64,000 bases of DNA from Acinetobacter gerneri DSM 14967 = CIP 107464 = MTCC 9824 (GCF_000368565.1 NZ_KB849542.1:486222-550221); one strand, 5' to 3'; numbered from the stretch's first letter, positions 28,133-37,661 are shown. The notes: a model not told the origin generated them from the sequence alone. Program-made: numbers and translations.

Positions 28133-28144
28133 ATTGGATCCAAT
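28133..28144. promoter_or_regulatory. Proximal VanR-type operator
   Basis: Perfect 12-bp palindrome ATTGGATCCAAT, 21 bp before vanA ATG. It matches the known binding sequence of GntR-type VanR repressors (for instance in the Caulobacter van promoter, from memory). VanR would block vanAB until vanillate is present. Confidence 0.78.
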
Positions 28145-28165
28145 GAAAAGATATGGATATCTAAA

Positions 28166-29227
28166 ATGTTTGTAAAAAATGCTTGGTATGTCGCTAGCCG
28201 TATTGAAGATATTGCTGAAAAACCACTCGCTCGAACGATCTGTAATGAAAAAATGGTTTTTTACCGTGCTAAAGAAAATAAGGTCGCGGCTGTAGAGGAT
28301 TTTTGTCCACATCGTGGCGCGCCTCTATCTTTAGGCTTTGTTGAAAATGGTGAATTGGTCTGCGGTTATCACGGTTTGGTCATGGGACAAGATGGCAAAG
28401 TGATCTCTATGCCATCACAGCGTGTACGTGGTTTCCCCTGCAACAAAACCTATGCAACCATCGAAAAATATGGCTTTGTCTGGGTCTGGCCAGGTGATCA
28501 ATCCCTTGCTACTGAAGCACAATTGCCTGCTCTTGAATGGGCAGATAACCCTGAATGGGCATACGATGGCGGCTTATTTCATATCAACTGCGACTATAAA
28601 TTAATGATCGATAATTTAATGGATTTAACACATGAAACTTATGTGCATTCATCCAGTATTGGTCAAAAAGAAATTGATGATGCTTTGCCAAAAACACTCA
28701 TCGAAGGTGACAAAGTGATCACTGAACGTTTTATGGAAAATGTCGAAGCCCCACCTTTTTGGAAAATGGCACTTCGTGGCAATCAATTGGCTGATGATGT
28801 CTTGGTTGATCGCTGGCAGCGTTGTCATTTTTTTGCTCCGAGTAATGTTCATATCGAAGTGGGTGTCGCGCATGCAGGCAAAGGTGGCTATCAAGCAGAG
28901 CCTCAAAACAAAGTATCATCAATCGTTGTTGATTTTATTACCCCTGAAACTGAAACTTCTCATTGGTATTTTTGGGGAATGGCTCGCAACTTTCAAGCGC
29001 AAAATCACGAACTAACTCAACAAATCAAAGCGGGTCAAAATACCATTTTTAGTGAAGATTTAGACATGCTAGAACAACAGCAACAAAATATTCTTGATCA
29101 TCCAAATAGAAAGTTACTCATGTTGAATATTGATGCTGGTGGGGTTCAATCTCGCAAAGTCATTGATCGACTGATCGAGAAAGAAAAAACCAATACTCAA
29201 CATATCAGCCATCTCAATATCAGCTAA
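28166..29227 (+). CDS. vanA: Vanillate O-demethylase oxygenase subunit
   Basis: 353-residue Rieske monooxygenase that removes the methyl group of vanillate to give protocatechuate and formaldehyde. Rieske ligands: CPHRGAPLSLG and CGYHGLVMG. The mononuclear iron ligands are in DNLMDLTHETYVHSSSIG (Asp and two His), the typical VanA sequence. The start MFVKNAWYVAS is the family N-terminus. vanB follows after 15 bp. The adjoining hca genes make vanillate from ferulate, so the two clusters form one route. Confidence 0.93.
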   Translation: MFVKNAWYVASRIEDIAEKPLARTICNEKMVFYRAKENKVAAVEDFCPHRGAPLSLGFVENGELVCGYHGLVMGQDGKVISMPSQRVRGFPCNKTYATIEKYGFVWVWPGDQSLATEAQLPALEWADNPEWAYDGGLFHINCDYKLMIDNLMDLTHETYVHSSSIGQKEIDDALPKTLIEGDKVITERFMENVEAPPFWKMALRGNQLADDVLVDRWQRCHFFAPSNVHIEVGVAHAGKGGYQAEPQNKVSSIVVDFITPETETSHWYFWGMARNFQAQNHELTQQIKAGQNTIFSEDLDMLEQQQQNILDHPNRKLLMLNIDAGGVQSRKVIDRLIEKEKTNTQHISHLNIS

Positions 29228-29242
29228 AGGAGATCAACAAAC

Positions 29243-30187
29243 ATGGACGTTATTATTCGAAATATCACACAACATTGTGACAATATCTCAGCTTATGAAT
29301 TGGTACATCAAGATGGTTTGGAGCTCGCTAAATTTAGTGCTGGCGCACATATTGATGTCAAATTGGCAAATGGACTGATCCGTCAATACTCTATCGCCAA
29401 CTGTAGTTCTGAACAAAATCGCTATGTGATTGGCGTATTAAAAGATGAAAATTCTCGTGGTGGTTCACATTATATTCATGAAAATTTTAAAATTGGCGAT
29501 CACATAGAAATCAGTGAACCACGCAATTTATTTCCGATACACCCTGAAACCCAAAAGGCCATTTTATTTGCGGGTGGTATAGGTATCACTCCTATTTACG
29601 CGATGGCTCAAGAGTTATTGGCTCAAGATATTGAATTTGAATTGCATTATTTTGCTAGAAGTCAAAATGCCTTAGCTTTTAAAAATGATCTGGATGCCAA
29701 GTTTAAAAATCAGCTGCATTTTCATTTAGATGAACAAACTGAATCCAAAGCTGACATGCAGGACATTTTAAAAAATCCACACAACAACACGCATCTATAT
29801 GTCTGCGGTCCAAATGGGTTTATGAATTATGTGATTCAATCTGCTGTGGAAAGTCAGTGGCATTCTACACAAATTCATCAAGAACATTTTGTCGCTGAAC
29901 AAATCGATTCGTCTGAGGATAAAGCCTTTAGTATCGAAATCAAATCGACTGGGCAAAAGATTCAAGTTGAAGCCAATCAAACTGCGCTTTCTGCGCTGGA
30001 AACAAATGGAATTTCGATTCCAGTTTCATGTGAACAAGGTATTTGTGGAACTTGTCTGACCAGTGTTTTATCGGGTGAGCCTGATCATCGTGATTTATTT
30101 TTGACGGAAGAAGAACAGGCAGAAAATAAACTTTTTGCACCTTGTTGCTCTCGATCTAAGAGTGAAATTTTAGTCTTAGACTTATAA
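29243..30187 (+). CDS. vanB: Vanillate O-demethylase oxidoreductase subunit
   Basis: 314-residue reductase that feeds electrons from NADH to VanA. FMN binding is in RQYSIAN, NAD binding in GGIGITPIYAMAQEL, and the C-terminal plant-type ferredoxin has CEQGICGTCLT and a final Cys in PCCSRS. The order FMN-NAD-[2Fe-2S] is that of the phthalate dioxygenase reductase class. A ribosome site AAAGGAG lies before ATG. It is a paralogue of IacF at 5842. Confidence 0.92.
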   Translation: MDVIIRNITQHCDNISAYELVHQDGLELAKFSAGAHIDVKLANGLIRQYSIANCSSEQNRYVIGVLKDENSRGGSHYIHENFKIGDHIEISEPRNLFPIHPETQKAILFAGGIGITPIYAMAQELLAQDIEFELHYFARSQNALAFKNDLDAKFKNQLHFHLDEQTESKADMQDILKNPHNNTHLYVCGPNGFMNYVIQSAVESQWHSTQIHQEHFVAEQIDSSEDKAFSIEIKSTGQKIQVEANQTALSALETNGISIPVSCEQGICGTCLTSVLSGEPDHRDLFLTEEEQAENKLFAPCCSRSKSEILVLDL

Positions 30188-30235
30188 AGTTCTTCGCTTT
30201 AGCGATAATATTCTTCGCATTAACAATTGAATGAA

Positions 30236-30270
30236 AAGCAATGCCTATCTCAGTATAGACATTGCTTTTT
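30236..30270 (+). terminator. Terminator after vanB
   Basis: Stem AAGCAATGCCTAT (30236-30248) and ATAGACATTGCTT (30255-30267) with one mismatch and a 6-nt loop, followed by TTT. It ends vanAB. Confidence 0.8.
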
Positions 30271-30357
30271 AGACTTTAAGCACTGTAATACCAAATATCA
30301 TCATGCTTTGTTTTTTACAAAATAATGCTCAGAAACAACGCATCATTAAATAAAACC

Positions 30358-31047
30358 TCAGCCGATCATTTCTCGTAATTTTTCACCTAAAATCACCACA
30401 CTACTGTGCTCACGCATCAAACTTTCCGCTCGCCCAGATTGTCTCTGTAATAAGGCATCATATATCGAGCAATGCTGTAAATGTGCATAGTGCAAACGGC
30501 GGTATTCTGAAAGTGATTGTGATTTGTCAAATGTCAGTGCTTGCGCTGAAGCCATTGGCAATTGGTTATTTTTCTCCAACGCTTGAATCAGGGCTAAATT
30601 GTTGGAAGCTTGGATAATTGTATTGTGAAAAATCACATTATAATGGTGATATTTTTCGATTCCATCATCATCAAAATCATGACCTTGAAACAGTTTTTCA
30701 CATTCATTTAAACATTCTAATAATATGCTTTTTTGTTCTTCACTCATACCCTTTTCTGCAAGGTATTTTGCCGCCAAGCCCTCCAAAACACCACGTACTT
30801 CGAGTGCATCATGGATCAATTGATTGGAAAGTTCACGTACGATATAACCTCGTGTCGGCTTTTTGATCAACAACCCTTCTTGTTCTAATAATTGAAAAGC
30901 CATTCTGACAGGTTGTCTTGATACGCCGAGTAATTCAGCGGTCGGGATTTCTGCAATACGAGAGCCTGCAGCAAATTCACCTGAAATAATCATTTTTCTA
31001 AGTTGTATCAGTACTTGTTGTCCTGAAGACATGATCAAACCGTTCAT
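30358..31047 (-). CDS. vanR: GntR/FadR-type repressor of van genes
   Basis: 229-residue GntR regulator. The winged-helix head (LRKMIISGEFAAGSRIAEIP, ELLGVSRQPVRMAFQLLEQEG) is followed by an all-helical FCD ligand domain with metal-binding His residues (YHHYNVIFHNTI, HYAHLQHCSI, MREHSS). It is convergent with vanAB. VanR proteins sense vanillate. The palindromes upstream of vanA are the likely targets. A start at M6 (MSSGQQ) is also possible. Confidence 0.85.
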   Translation of the reverse strand: MNGLIMSSGQQVLIQLRKMIISGEFAAGSRIAEIPTAELLGVSRQPVRMAFQLLEQEGLLIKKPTRGYIVRELSNQLIHDALEVRGVLEGLAAKYLAEKGMSEEQKSILLECLNECEKLFQGHDFDDDGIEKYHHYNVIFHNTIIQASNNLALIQALEKNNQLPMASAQALTFDKSQSLSEYRRLHYAHLQHCSIYDALLQRQSGRAESLMREHSSVVILGEKLREMIG

Positions 31048-31203
31048 CTAAATTTATTTTTCGATGCTACATTGAACCATGCAATTTGGCAATTTCCTAT
31101 CCGTTTAAGCACTACAAGATCAATGGATATATCGAACTCAAATACAAGATTTGCTTTAATCAAACCATCTCAGCATCAATTTTAGATGTATGCTTTTAAT
31201 TGA

Positions 31204-31656
31204 TCATTCATCTTTGACGTTATTGACCATAATATCTAGATTATTTCGGATCAGATAAGCCAAATTAATATCAATATTTTTGAGCATTTTTTGTTCTAAT
31301 TGCTCCACAATTTGATTACATTCAGCCAATTTTTCATGTCCTGAATCGGTCAATTGAACCAATATGCGACGACCATGAGTAGGATCAGAGTGCTTCTCGA
31401 TCCAACCTGCACTAAGTAGATCTTGCAATATTTTATTTGCGGATTGAGGTTTGATAAATGATCTTTCCGCCAATTTTGCATTTGACAAACCACCACGCGC
31501 AGCCAAAACAGACAATGCGGTGTACTGGGGTAAACTGATTTCGAGTTGTTTTAATTGTTCTGTCAATCTTCGACTGATCAAACGGTCAATCCGCGCAATC
31601 ATATAGCTAATCGTTGGCGCAGTCGGTGTTTTAAGTTTTTCCAAGTGTTGTTCCAT
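31204..31656 (-). CDS. hcaR: MarR family regulator of hydroxycinnamate genes
   Basis: 150-residue MarR protein with the winged helix LSNAKLAERSFIKPQSANKI and wing DPTHGRRILVQLTDSG. In Acinetobacter baylyi HcaR represses hca genes and responds to hydroxycinnamoyl-CoA thioesters. Here it lies directly downstream of hcaK, as in that organism. The likely operators are the dyads in the hcaK-hcaA intergenic region. Confidence 0.85.
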   Translation of the reverse strand: MEQHLEKLKTPTAPTISYMIARIDRLISRRLTEQLKQLEISLPQYTALSVLAARGGLSNAKLAERSFIKPQSANKILQDLLSAGWIEKHSDPTHGRRILVQLTDSGHEKLAECNQIVEQLEQKMLKNIDINLAYLIRNNLDIMVNNVKDE

Positions 31657-31680
31657 TTTAATTTTTTCTACATCAGTAAA

Positions 31681-31709
31681 CGAAGTATGATTATAAAAAT
31701 CATACTTCG
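31681..31709 (-). other. Hairpin between hcaK and hcaR
   Basis: Perfect 12-bp stem CGAAGTATGATT (31681-31692) and AATCATACTTCG (31698-31709), loop ATAAA. On the minus strand only a short T-run follows, so it may partly terminate hcaK transcription or protect the message upstream of hcaR. Confidence 0.6.
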
Positions 31710-31719
31710 AGCTTATATC

Positions 31720-32946
31720 TTAAACAGATGACTCTAACATTTGTGTCTGAGGCTTCGCTTTACGACGTACGAGCAGTAAGGCAGAAATTGCAGCGATCAA
31801 AATCATTGGAATACTTGAACCAATCACCATCGTTGAGCTTGAACCAAAAGATAATAATAATCCTGCCAATAATGGACCAGCAAAAGAACCCAATCGACCA
31901 ATGGCTACGGCTGCACCAACGCCTGTACCACGCATTTCTGTTGGATAGAACATCGCAGCCAATCCATAAAGCGCAGATTGTCCTCCAACAATGAATACAC
32001 CACATCCCACAGCTGAAAGTGCCAATAAACCTACGCTTGGCGAGATAGCTAAGCAGCATAATGAAAATAATATACCAGCATAAATCAGTTTAACAACAAA
32101 ACTCATGCGCAGTCTATCGAGCATAACACCCATCATAATCGAACCAATGATGCCGCCGACGTTATAACCAATTTGTACATAATTTGCCTCTACTTTTGAC
32201 AAGCCCTGTGCACCCATCAGTAATGGCAACCAGTTGAGTAAGAAGTACAAAACAACCAGTGTGCAGAAGAAACTGACCCAAATCTGTATCGTTAAGAAAC
32301 GGCGTTCTTTAGCAAAAAGCACTTCAAAATAGGGAACGGTCATTTTATTTGACTTATTGATATAAGCATTTGATTCTGGCAACATTTTCATCAAAAGTGG
32401 AATTAAAAATATCGGTGCTAATCCCCCGATATAAAAAATATGTCGCCACTCACTATCGCCAGCCAACGCCATGGCTACAAATGAAGTCAGCATTCCACCA
32501 AAAGGAATACCACTATACATCACACTCACTGCAGTACCTTTGTATTTCTCACTTACAGCTTCAGATGCCAAAGTAATCATCATTGGCAATGCCCCGCCCA
32601 TTCCCAATCCTGTTAGAAAACGGATCAACAATAACAGTGAATAATCACTTGCAAATGCTGTAAGCACAGACATGATGCCAAATAATAAAATACTGAAAAT
32701 CAGTACTGATTTACGTCCAATTTTGTCTGCAAAACGCCCGCCAAGCAACGCGCCTGGGAGTGTTCCTAATGTCGCAGCACTAAATGCCCAAGCCATTTGT
32801 GCATTGTTTAAACCAAACTCAGCCCGCATACGTGGTGCGGCTACACCCATTGATTGAAGATCAAATCCTTCAAAAATAGCAATTGCAAAACATAAAGCTA
32901 GGGTTATTGCTACTTGTCCTCTGTAGCGCATTGTTTTTTCCATCAC
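31720..32946 (-). CDS. hcaK: Aromatic acid:H+ symporter (HcaK), MFS
   Basis: 408-residue MFS carrier of the AAHS family with 12 membrane segments. Landmarks: DLQSMGVAAPRMRAEFGL near segment 1, GRFADKIGRKSVLI in loop 2-3 and the late loop FYPTEMRGTGVGAAVAIGRL. It probably imports hydroxycinnamates such as caffeate or ferulate. It is divergent from hcaA and upstream of hcaR on the minus strand. MEKTMRY and MRY are alternative starts. Confidence 0.85.
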   Translation of the reverse strand: MMEKTMRYRGQVAITLALCFAIAIFEGFDLQSMGVAAPRMRAEFGLNNAQMAWAFSAATLGTLPGALLGGRFADKIGRKSVLIFSILLFGIMSVLTAFASDYSLLLLIRFLTGLGMGGALPMMITLASEAVSEKYKGTAVSVMYSGIPFGGMLTSFVAMALAGDSEWRHIFYIGGLAPIFLIPLLMKMLPESNAYINKSNKMTVPYFEVLFAKERRFLTIQIWVSFFCTLVVLYFLLNWLPLLMGAQGLSKVEANYVQIGYNVGGIIGSIMMGVMLDRLRMSFVVKLIYAGILFSLCCLAISPSVGLLALSAVGCGVFIVGGQSALYGLAAMFYPTEMRGTGVGAAVAIGRLGSFAGPLLAGLLLSFGSSSTMVIGSSIPMILIAAISALLLVRRKAKPQTQMLESSV

Positions 32947-33017
32947 TTAAATTCCTTGTTATGAACATTGCATTCAATTTCCTGTTCTTTACAGAATGAA
33001 AAACAGCCAAATTAATA

Positions 33018-33030
33018 TCAGTTAAACTTA
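33018..33030. promoter_or_regulatory. Operator-like dyad near hcaK
   Basis: TCAGTTAAACTTA, an imperfect copy of the perfect dyad at 33129-33141. It is about 70 bp upstream of hcaK ATG and 111 bp from the other site. Likely an HcaR site for hcaK. Confidence 0.5.
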
Positions 33031-33128
33031 GATATAAATCAACATTTTTTTATATTTTTTTTATTAAATAATATTTAATATTTTTAAAAACAATATTTTA
33101 TAAAATAATTGCAAAAAAAGCTTGTATA

Positions 33129-33141
33129 TCAGTTTAACTGA
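33129..33141. promoter_or_regulatory. Operator-like dyad upstream of hcaA
   Basis: Perfect palindrome TCAGTT-T-AACTGA, 49 bp before hcaA ATG. Its size and symmetry suit a MarR-type dimer, so it is a probable HcaR operator. Basis: sequence symmetry plus neighbour, not a known motif. Confidence 0.6.
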
Positions 33142-33190
33142 CATTAAATTGAATTACAGCGAATAACACAGAACATAACGGAGTTTGTAA

Positions 33191-34024
33191 ATGAGCTATC
33201 AAAATCGATGGACTACAGTGGATGTTAAAGTTGAAGCAGGTATTGCATGGGTAACTTTTAATCGCCCAGAAAAAAAGAATGCAATGAGCCCAACACTCAA
33301 CAAAGAAATGATCGATGTATTGGAAGTTTTAGAATTAGATGCTGAAGCGAAAGTACTTGTGTTCACTGGTGCTGGTGATTCGTGGACAGCAGGAATGGAT
33401 TTAAAAGAATATTTCCGTGAAGTGGATGCACAACCTGAAATTTATAATGAACGTATCCGCCGCGATTCTTGCCGTTGGCAATGGCAACTGCTTCGTATGT
33501 ACTCAAAACCTACGATTGCAATGGTTAATGGCTGGTGTTTTGGTGGCGGTTTCTCTCCTCTCGTTGCTTGTGACTTAGCCATTGCAGCAGATGAGGCAAC
33601 ATTTGGTTTATCTGAAATCAACTGGGGAATCCCACCGGGTAACTTAGTTAGCAAAGCAATGGCGGATACTGTAGGACACCGCACTTCTCTTTATTACATC
33701 ATGACGGGTAAAACCTTTGATGGTAAAGAAGCTGAAAATATGGGATTGGTCAACAAAAGTGTCCCACTTGCTGAACTCAAAGATGAAGTTACAGAACTGG
33801 CTAATATTTTGATCGAGAAAAACCCAGTTGTTTTACGTACTGCTAAAAATGGCTTTAAACGCTGTCGTGAACTGACTTGGGATCAAAATGAAGACTATTT
33901 ATATGCCAAACTAGACCAATGTATCCACCGTGATACTGAAGGTGGTCGTCAAGAAGGTTTAAAACAATTTTTAGATGAAAAATCAATTAAACCAGGACTA
34001 CAAACATATAAACGTACAGGCTAA
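33191..34024 (+). CDS. hcaA: Hydroxycinnamoyl-CoA hydratase-lyase
   Basis: 277-residue crotonase-fold enzyme that hydrates feruloyl-, caffeoyl- or coumaroyl-CoA and cleaves the product to the benzaldehyde and acetyl-CoA. It matches the HCHL/Ech group: NRPEKKNAMSPTLNKEM, GDSWTAGMDLKEYFREVD, NGWCFGGGFSPLVACDLAIA and FGLSEINWGIPPG with the catalytic Glu. First gene of the plus-strand hca operon. Confidence 0.93.
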   Translation: MSYQNRWTTVDVKVEAGIAWVTFNRPEKKNAMSPTLNKEMIDVLEVLELDAEAKVLVFTGAGDSWTAGMDLKEYFREVDAQPEIYNERIRRDSCRWQWQLLRMYSKPTIAMVNGWCFGGGFSPLVACDLAIAADEATFGLSEINWGIPPGNLVSKAMADTVGHRTSLYYIMTGKTFDGKEAENMGLVNKSVPLAELKDEVTELANILIEKNPVVLRTAKNGFKRCRELTWDQNEDYLYAKLDQCIHRDTEGGRQEGLKQFLDEKSIKPGLQTYKRTG

Positions 34025-34032
34025 GATGAAAG

Positions 34033-34082
34033 TGGCATTTACCTAGAAAACATTCTCATTTAGATACTGTTTGTAAATGCCA
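34033..34082 (+). other. Hairpin between hcaA and hcaB
   Basis: 10-bp stem TGGCATTTAC (34033-34042) and GTAAATGCCA (34073-34082) with a 30-nt loop and no T-run. One of six hairpins found in the hca gaps. Confidence 0.55.
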
Positions 34083-34128
34083 TTCACATCATTTCCTGTT
34101 AAAAATGGCCATGTAAGGAAACATACCC

Positions 34129-35580
34129 ATGCACCCGATTCAATTACTTATCAATGGTAAATCCCTCAACTCAAGTTCAGGTAAAACATTTGAGCGAATT
34201 AGCCCCATTGATGGTTCAGTCGCTTCAGTCTCGGCAGCAGCAAGTTTGGATGATGTTGATCAGGCAATTCAATCAGCACATCAAGCATTTGCGGTTTGGT
34301 CAAAACTTTCACCGACTGAACGTCGCTTACGCCTTTTAAAAGCAGCCGACATCATAGATTCTAAAACAGAAGAATTCATTAAAGTGGGGATGCAAGAAAC
34401 TGGCTCTAGTGCGACGTGGTATGGATTCAATGTGCACCTTGCAGCCAATATGCTACGTGAAGCAGCTGCCATGACGACACAAATTGATGGCAGTTTGATT
34501 CCCTCTGATGTTCCGGGCAATCTTGCTATGGGCGTTCGAGTGCCTTGCGGTGTAATTGTGGGTATGGCACCTTGGAATGCACCGATTATCTTGGCAACAC
34601 GTGCCCTCGCTATGCCACTTGCTTGCGGTAATACAGTTGTTCTAAAAGCATCAGAAGCCTGTCCAGCAACGCATCGTCTCATCGGTCAAGTTCTACATGA
34701 GGCTGGTTTAGGTGATGGCGTGGTGAACATCATTACCCATGCTGGTGAAGATGCACCGCAAATCGTAGAACGCTTGGTTTCTCATCCTTTAACCAAACGT
34801 ATCAATTTCACAGGCTCTACACGTGTTGGAAAAATTATTGCTGAAACTGCAGCGAAATATTTAAAACCTGTACTCCTTGAGCTTGGCGGTAAAGCCCCTG
34901 TCATCGTCCTTGATAAAGCCAATATAGATGATGCTGTAAATGCGATTGCTTTTGGCGCATTTTTCAATCAAGGACAAATCTGTATGTCCACAGAACGTGT
35001 TTTAGTGGATGAAAAAATTGCAGATCAATTCATTGAAAAACTGACAGAAAAAGCCCGCCAAATCCAAGCAGGCGATCCAACAAGCCAACAATTTCCTTTA
35101 GGGGTTTTGGAAAGCACACGTGCAGCACAACGCGTTCAAGCGCTACTCGAAGATGCGCAAAATCTGGGAGCAAAACTTCCTTTAGGCATCAAAATCGAAA
35201 ATACGGTAATGCAACCGACCATTATCGTTGATGTAAACAAACAGATGAAACTTTATGCTGAAGAATCATTTGCCCCTGTTTGCACAGTACAACGCTTTAA
35301 AACTGAAGATGAAGCGATCGCTTTGGCAAATGACAGTGAGTTTGGTTTGTCATCAGCGGTATTTAGCCAAGATCTTGCTCAAGCTTTAGCTGTTGCACAG
35401 CGCATTGAATCAGGCATATGCCATATCAACGGCGCAACTGTGCATGATGAAGCGCAAATGCCTTTTGGTGGCGTAAAGCAAAGTGGTTATGGACGTTTTG
35501 GTAGTAAAGTTTCAGTAGCAGAATTTACAGAATTGCGCTGGATCACGATACAAACTACGCCACGACACTATCCGATCTAA
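34129..35580 (+). CDS. hcaB: Hydroxybenzaldehyde/vanillin dehydrogenase
   Basis: 483-residue aldehyde dehydrogenase that oxidises vanillin, protocatechualdehyde or 4-hydroxybenzaldehyde made by HcaA. Family landmarks: APWNAPIILATRALAMPLA with the catalytic Asn, FTGSTRVGKII (NAD loop), LELGGKAPVIVLDKA with catalytic Glu, and FFNQGQICMSTERVL with the nucleophilic Cys. The C-terminal MPFGGVKQSGYGRFGS is typical of vanillin dehydrogenases. Confidence 0.92.
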   Translation: MHPIQLLINGKSLNSSSGKTFERISPIDGSVASVSAAASLDDVDQAIQSAHQAFAVWSKLSPTERRLRLLKAADIIDSKTEEFIKVGMQETGSSATWYGFNVHLAANMLREAAAMTTQIDGSLIPSDVPGNLAMGVRVPCGVIVGMAPWNAPIILATRALAMPLACGNTVVLKASEACPATHRLIGQVLHEAGLGDGVVNIITHAGEDAPQIVERLVSHPLTKRINFTGSTRVGKIIAETAAKYLKPVLLELGGKAPVIVLDKANIDDAVNAIAFGAFFNQGQICMSTERVLVDEKIADQFIEKLTEKARQIQAGDPTSQQFPLGVLESTRAAQRVQALLEDAQNLGAKLPLGIKIENTVMQPTIIVDVNKQMKLYAEESFAPVCTVQRFKTEDEAIALANDSEFGLSSAVFSQDLAQALAVAQRIESGICHINGATVHDEAQMPFGGVKQSGYGRFGSKVSVAEFTELRWITIQTTPRHYPI

Positions 35581-35594
35581 AATCATTTAATTTC

Positions 35595-35619
35595 AATGAG
35601 TAAGTCAAACTTACTCATT
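35595..35619 (+). other. Hairpin between hcaB and hcaC
   Basis: Perfect 11-bp stem AATGAGTAAGT (35595-35605) and ACTTACTCATT (35609-35619) with a 3-nt loop, no T-run. It lies just after the hcaB stop. Confidence 0.65.
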
Positions 35620-35697
35620 CATTATCAAGCTATATATGAAATGGCCTAGCCAAACATTGCCTAAGAATTTCTAAAAATTTTACATGGAGTAATAAAA

Positions 35698-37581
35698 ATG
35701 GCGCAAATGAATGCAGCCCATCAAGATTTTCCAGAACGGTTCGTCAAGCTAGGTGGGCATGAAATCAACTATCATTATGATGGTCAAAAACTTTATATTT
35801 CACCTAAAGAACAGTTAAAAGCGTATCCACAAAAGTTAACTGATCGCCTACTTGAACATGCAGAAAATCATCCTGATCGCCTATTTGCTGCAAAGCGTGG
35901 TCAAGATGGTGAATGGATCAGACTGAGTTATTCTGAGGTTGCAAAACGTGCATGGCATATTGCGCAAGCCTTGCATAACCGTAAAGATCTAAGTACAGAA
36001 CATCCGCTTCTAATCTTATCTGGCAATGATTTAGAGCATTTAGTTTTGTCGATGGCAGCTATGCTTGCGGGCGTTCCATTTTCAGCCATTTCACCAGCCT
36101 ATTCTCTTATTTCTCAAGATTTTGCCAAACTTAAGCATGTCTTTGATGTACTCACCCCTTCAATGGTCTATGCCAATGATGGCAATGCCTTTGCTGCAGC
36201 AATTCAAACCTGCGCAAATGAAAAAGTGGAAATCGTGACCAATTCTGGTTTGATTGGCGATCAACCTGCAACAACATTTTCAAGCCTATTGGACACACCA
36301 ATTAGTGACATCAAAACTCATTATGCAAGTTTAGATGAACATCAAATTGCGAAATTTTTGTTTACTTCAGGCTCAACCAAACTGCCTAAAGCTGTTCCAA
36401 CTACTCATTTAATGCTGTGTTCTAATCAGCAAATGTTGCTACAAACTTTCCCAGAATTTGAAGATACACCGCCTATCTTACTTGATTGGTTGTCATGGCA
36501 TCACACTTTTGGCGGTAGCCATAATGTTGGGATTGCACTTTATAACGGCGGTTCTATCTATATCGATGATGGAAAACCTGTTACAGGCAAATTTGAAGAA
36601 ACCATTCGCAATTTAAAAGAGATCTCACCAACGGTATATCTCAATGTTCCCAAAGGTTGGGAAGAGTTAACTGTTGCTTTAGAAAATGATGCAGAGCTTC
36701 GCGAGCATTTCTTTAAAGATGTCAAAATTCTATTTTTTGCAGGCGCTGCGCTTTCAGATGCAGGTTGGAAAAGACTGGATAATATTGCACAAAAACATTG
36801 TGGCGAGCGCATTCGCATCATGTCTGGACTCGGCATGACAGAGACTGCCCCATCCTGTTCATTTTCTACTGGTCCACGGGTCATGGCTGGATTTATTGGA
36901 TATCCTGCACCGGGCTGTGAAATCAAATTGGAGCCAATCGGCGACAAATTAGAATTTTGTGTCCGTGGCAAAAATGTCATGAAGGGATATTGGCGATTAA
37001 ACGCAGATCAACAATCCAACATTTTCGATGATGAAGGCTATTTCCATACAGGTGATGCTGTACGTTTGGTTGACTTAGAACGACCTGAAATGGGGCTCAT
37101 GTATGATGGACGCATCGCTGAAGACTTTAAATTAAATACTGGAACATTTGTCAATGTCGGCACATTGAGAAATAAAGTTTTAATTCAAGGCAATCAATTG
37201 ATTCAAGATGTTTGTATCACGGGGTCAAATCTAAACGCGATTGGTTTCCTTATTTTCCCAAAAATCGATGCTTGTGCCCAGCTCTCAGGACTTGATCCAA
37301 AGCAAAATTCAAATGAGCAGATTTTACAACATCCTAAAATCACGGAATGGTTTAAAAAATTTCTCATCGAATTTAACAAAGATGCTACTGGCAGTTCAAA
37401 TACCGTCTCTATGCTGTATTTGATGCAAAATCCTCCGCAACTGGATGCAGGCGAAATCACCGATAAAGGTAATCTCAATCAAGGGAATATCTTAAAAAAA
37501 CGTGCTGAACTTGTAGATAAACTCTATTCAAAACAAACAGAAGATTCGCTGATCATACGAATTCCTGTACTGAAAAAATAA
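35698..37581 (+). CDS. hcaC: Hydroxycinnamoyl-CoA (feruloyl-CoA) synthetase
   Basis: 627-residue ANL-family acyl-CoA ligase that activates hydroxycinnamates with ATP and CoA. The AMP-binding P-loop is FTSGSTKLPKAVPTTHLM (about 221-238); further motifs are MSGLGMTETAPS (about 380) and YFHTGDAV. It is of the long feruloyl-CoA synthetase type (about 620 residues) found next to HCHL genes. Ribosome site GGAGTAA before ATG. Confidence 0.9.
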   Translation: MAQMNAAHQDFPERFVKLGGHEINYHYDGQKLYISPKEQLKAYPQKLTDRLLEHAENHPDRLFAAKRGQDGEWIRLSYSEVAKRAWHIAQALHNRKDLSTEHPLLILSGNDLEHLVLSMAAMLAGVPFSAISPAYSLISQDFAKLKHVFDVLTPSMVYANDGNAFAAAIQTCANEKVEIVTNSGLIGDQPATTFSSLLDTPISDIKTHYASLDEHQIAKFLFTSGSTKLPKAVPTTHLMLCSNQQMLLQTFPEFEDTPPILLDWLSWHHTFGGSHNVGIALYNGGSIYIDDGKPVTGKFEETIRNLKEISPTVYLNVPKGWEELTVALENDAELREHFFKDVKILFFAGAALSDAGWKRLDNIAQKHCGERIRIMSGLGMTETAPSCSFSTGPRVMAGFIGYPAPGCEIKLEPIGDKLEFCVRGKNVMKGYWRLNADQQSNIFDDEGYFHTGDAVRLVDLERPEMGLMYDGRIAEDFKLNTGTFVNVGTLRNKVLIQGNQLIQDVCITGSNLNAIGFLIFPKIDACAQLSGLDPKQNSNEQILQHPKITEWFKKFLIEFNKDATGSSNTVSMLYLMQNPPQLDAGEITDKGNLNQGNILKKRAELVDKLYSKQTEDSLIIRIPVLKK

Positions 37582-37597
37582 TTTAAGTGACTAAAAA

Positions 37598-37620
37598 CAT
37601 AGCGTTTTTATAACGCTATG
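37598..37620 (+). other. Hairpin between hcaC and hcaD
   Basis: 9-bp perfect stem CATAGCGTT (37598-37606) and AACGCTATG (37612-37620), loop TTTAT, no T-run after it. Confidence 0.6.
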
Positions 37621-37661
37621 CGGCCCCTTTTTGTCCAAATTTATGCAATGAGAATAACGAT

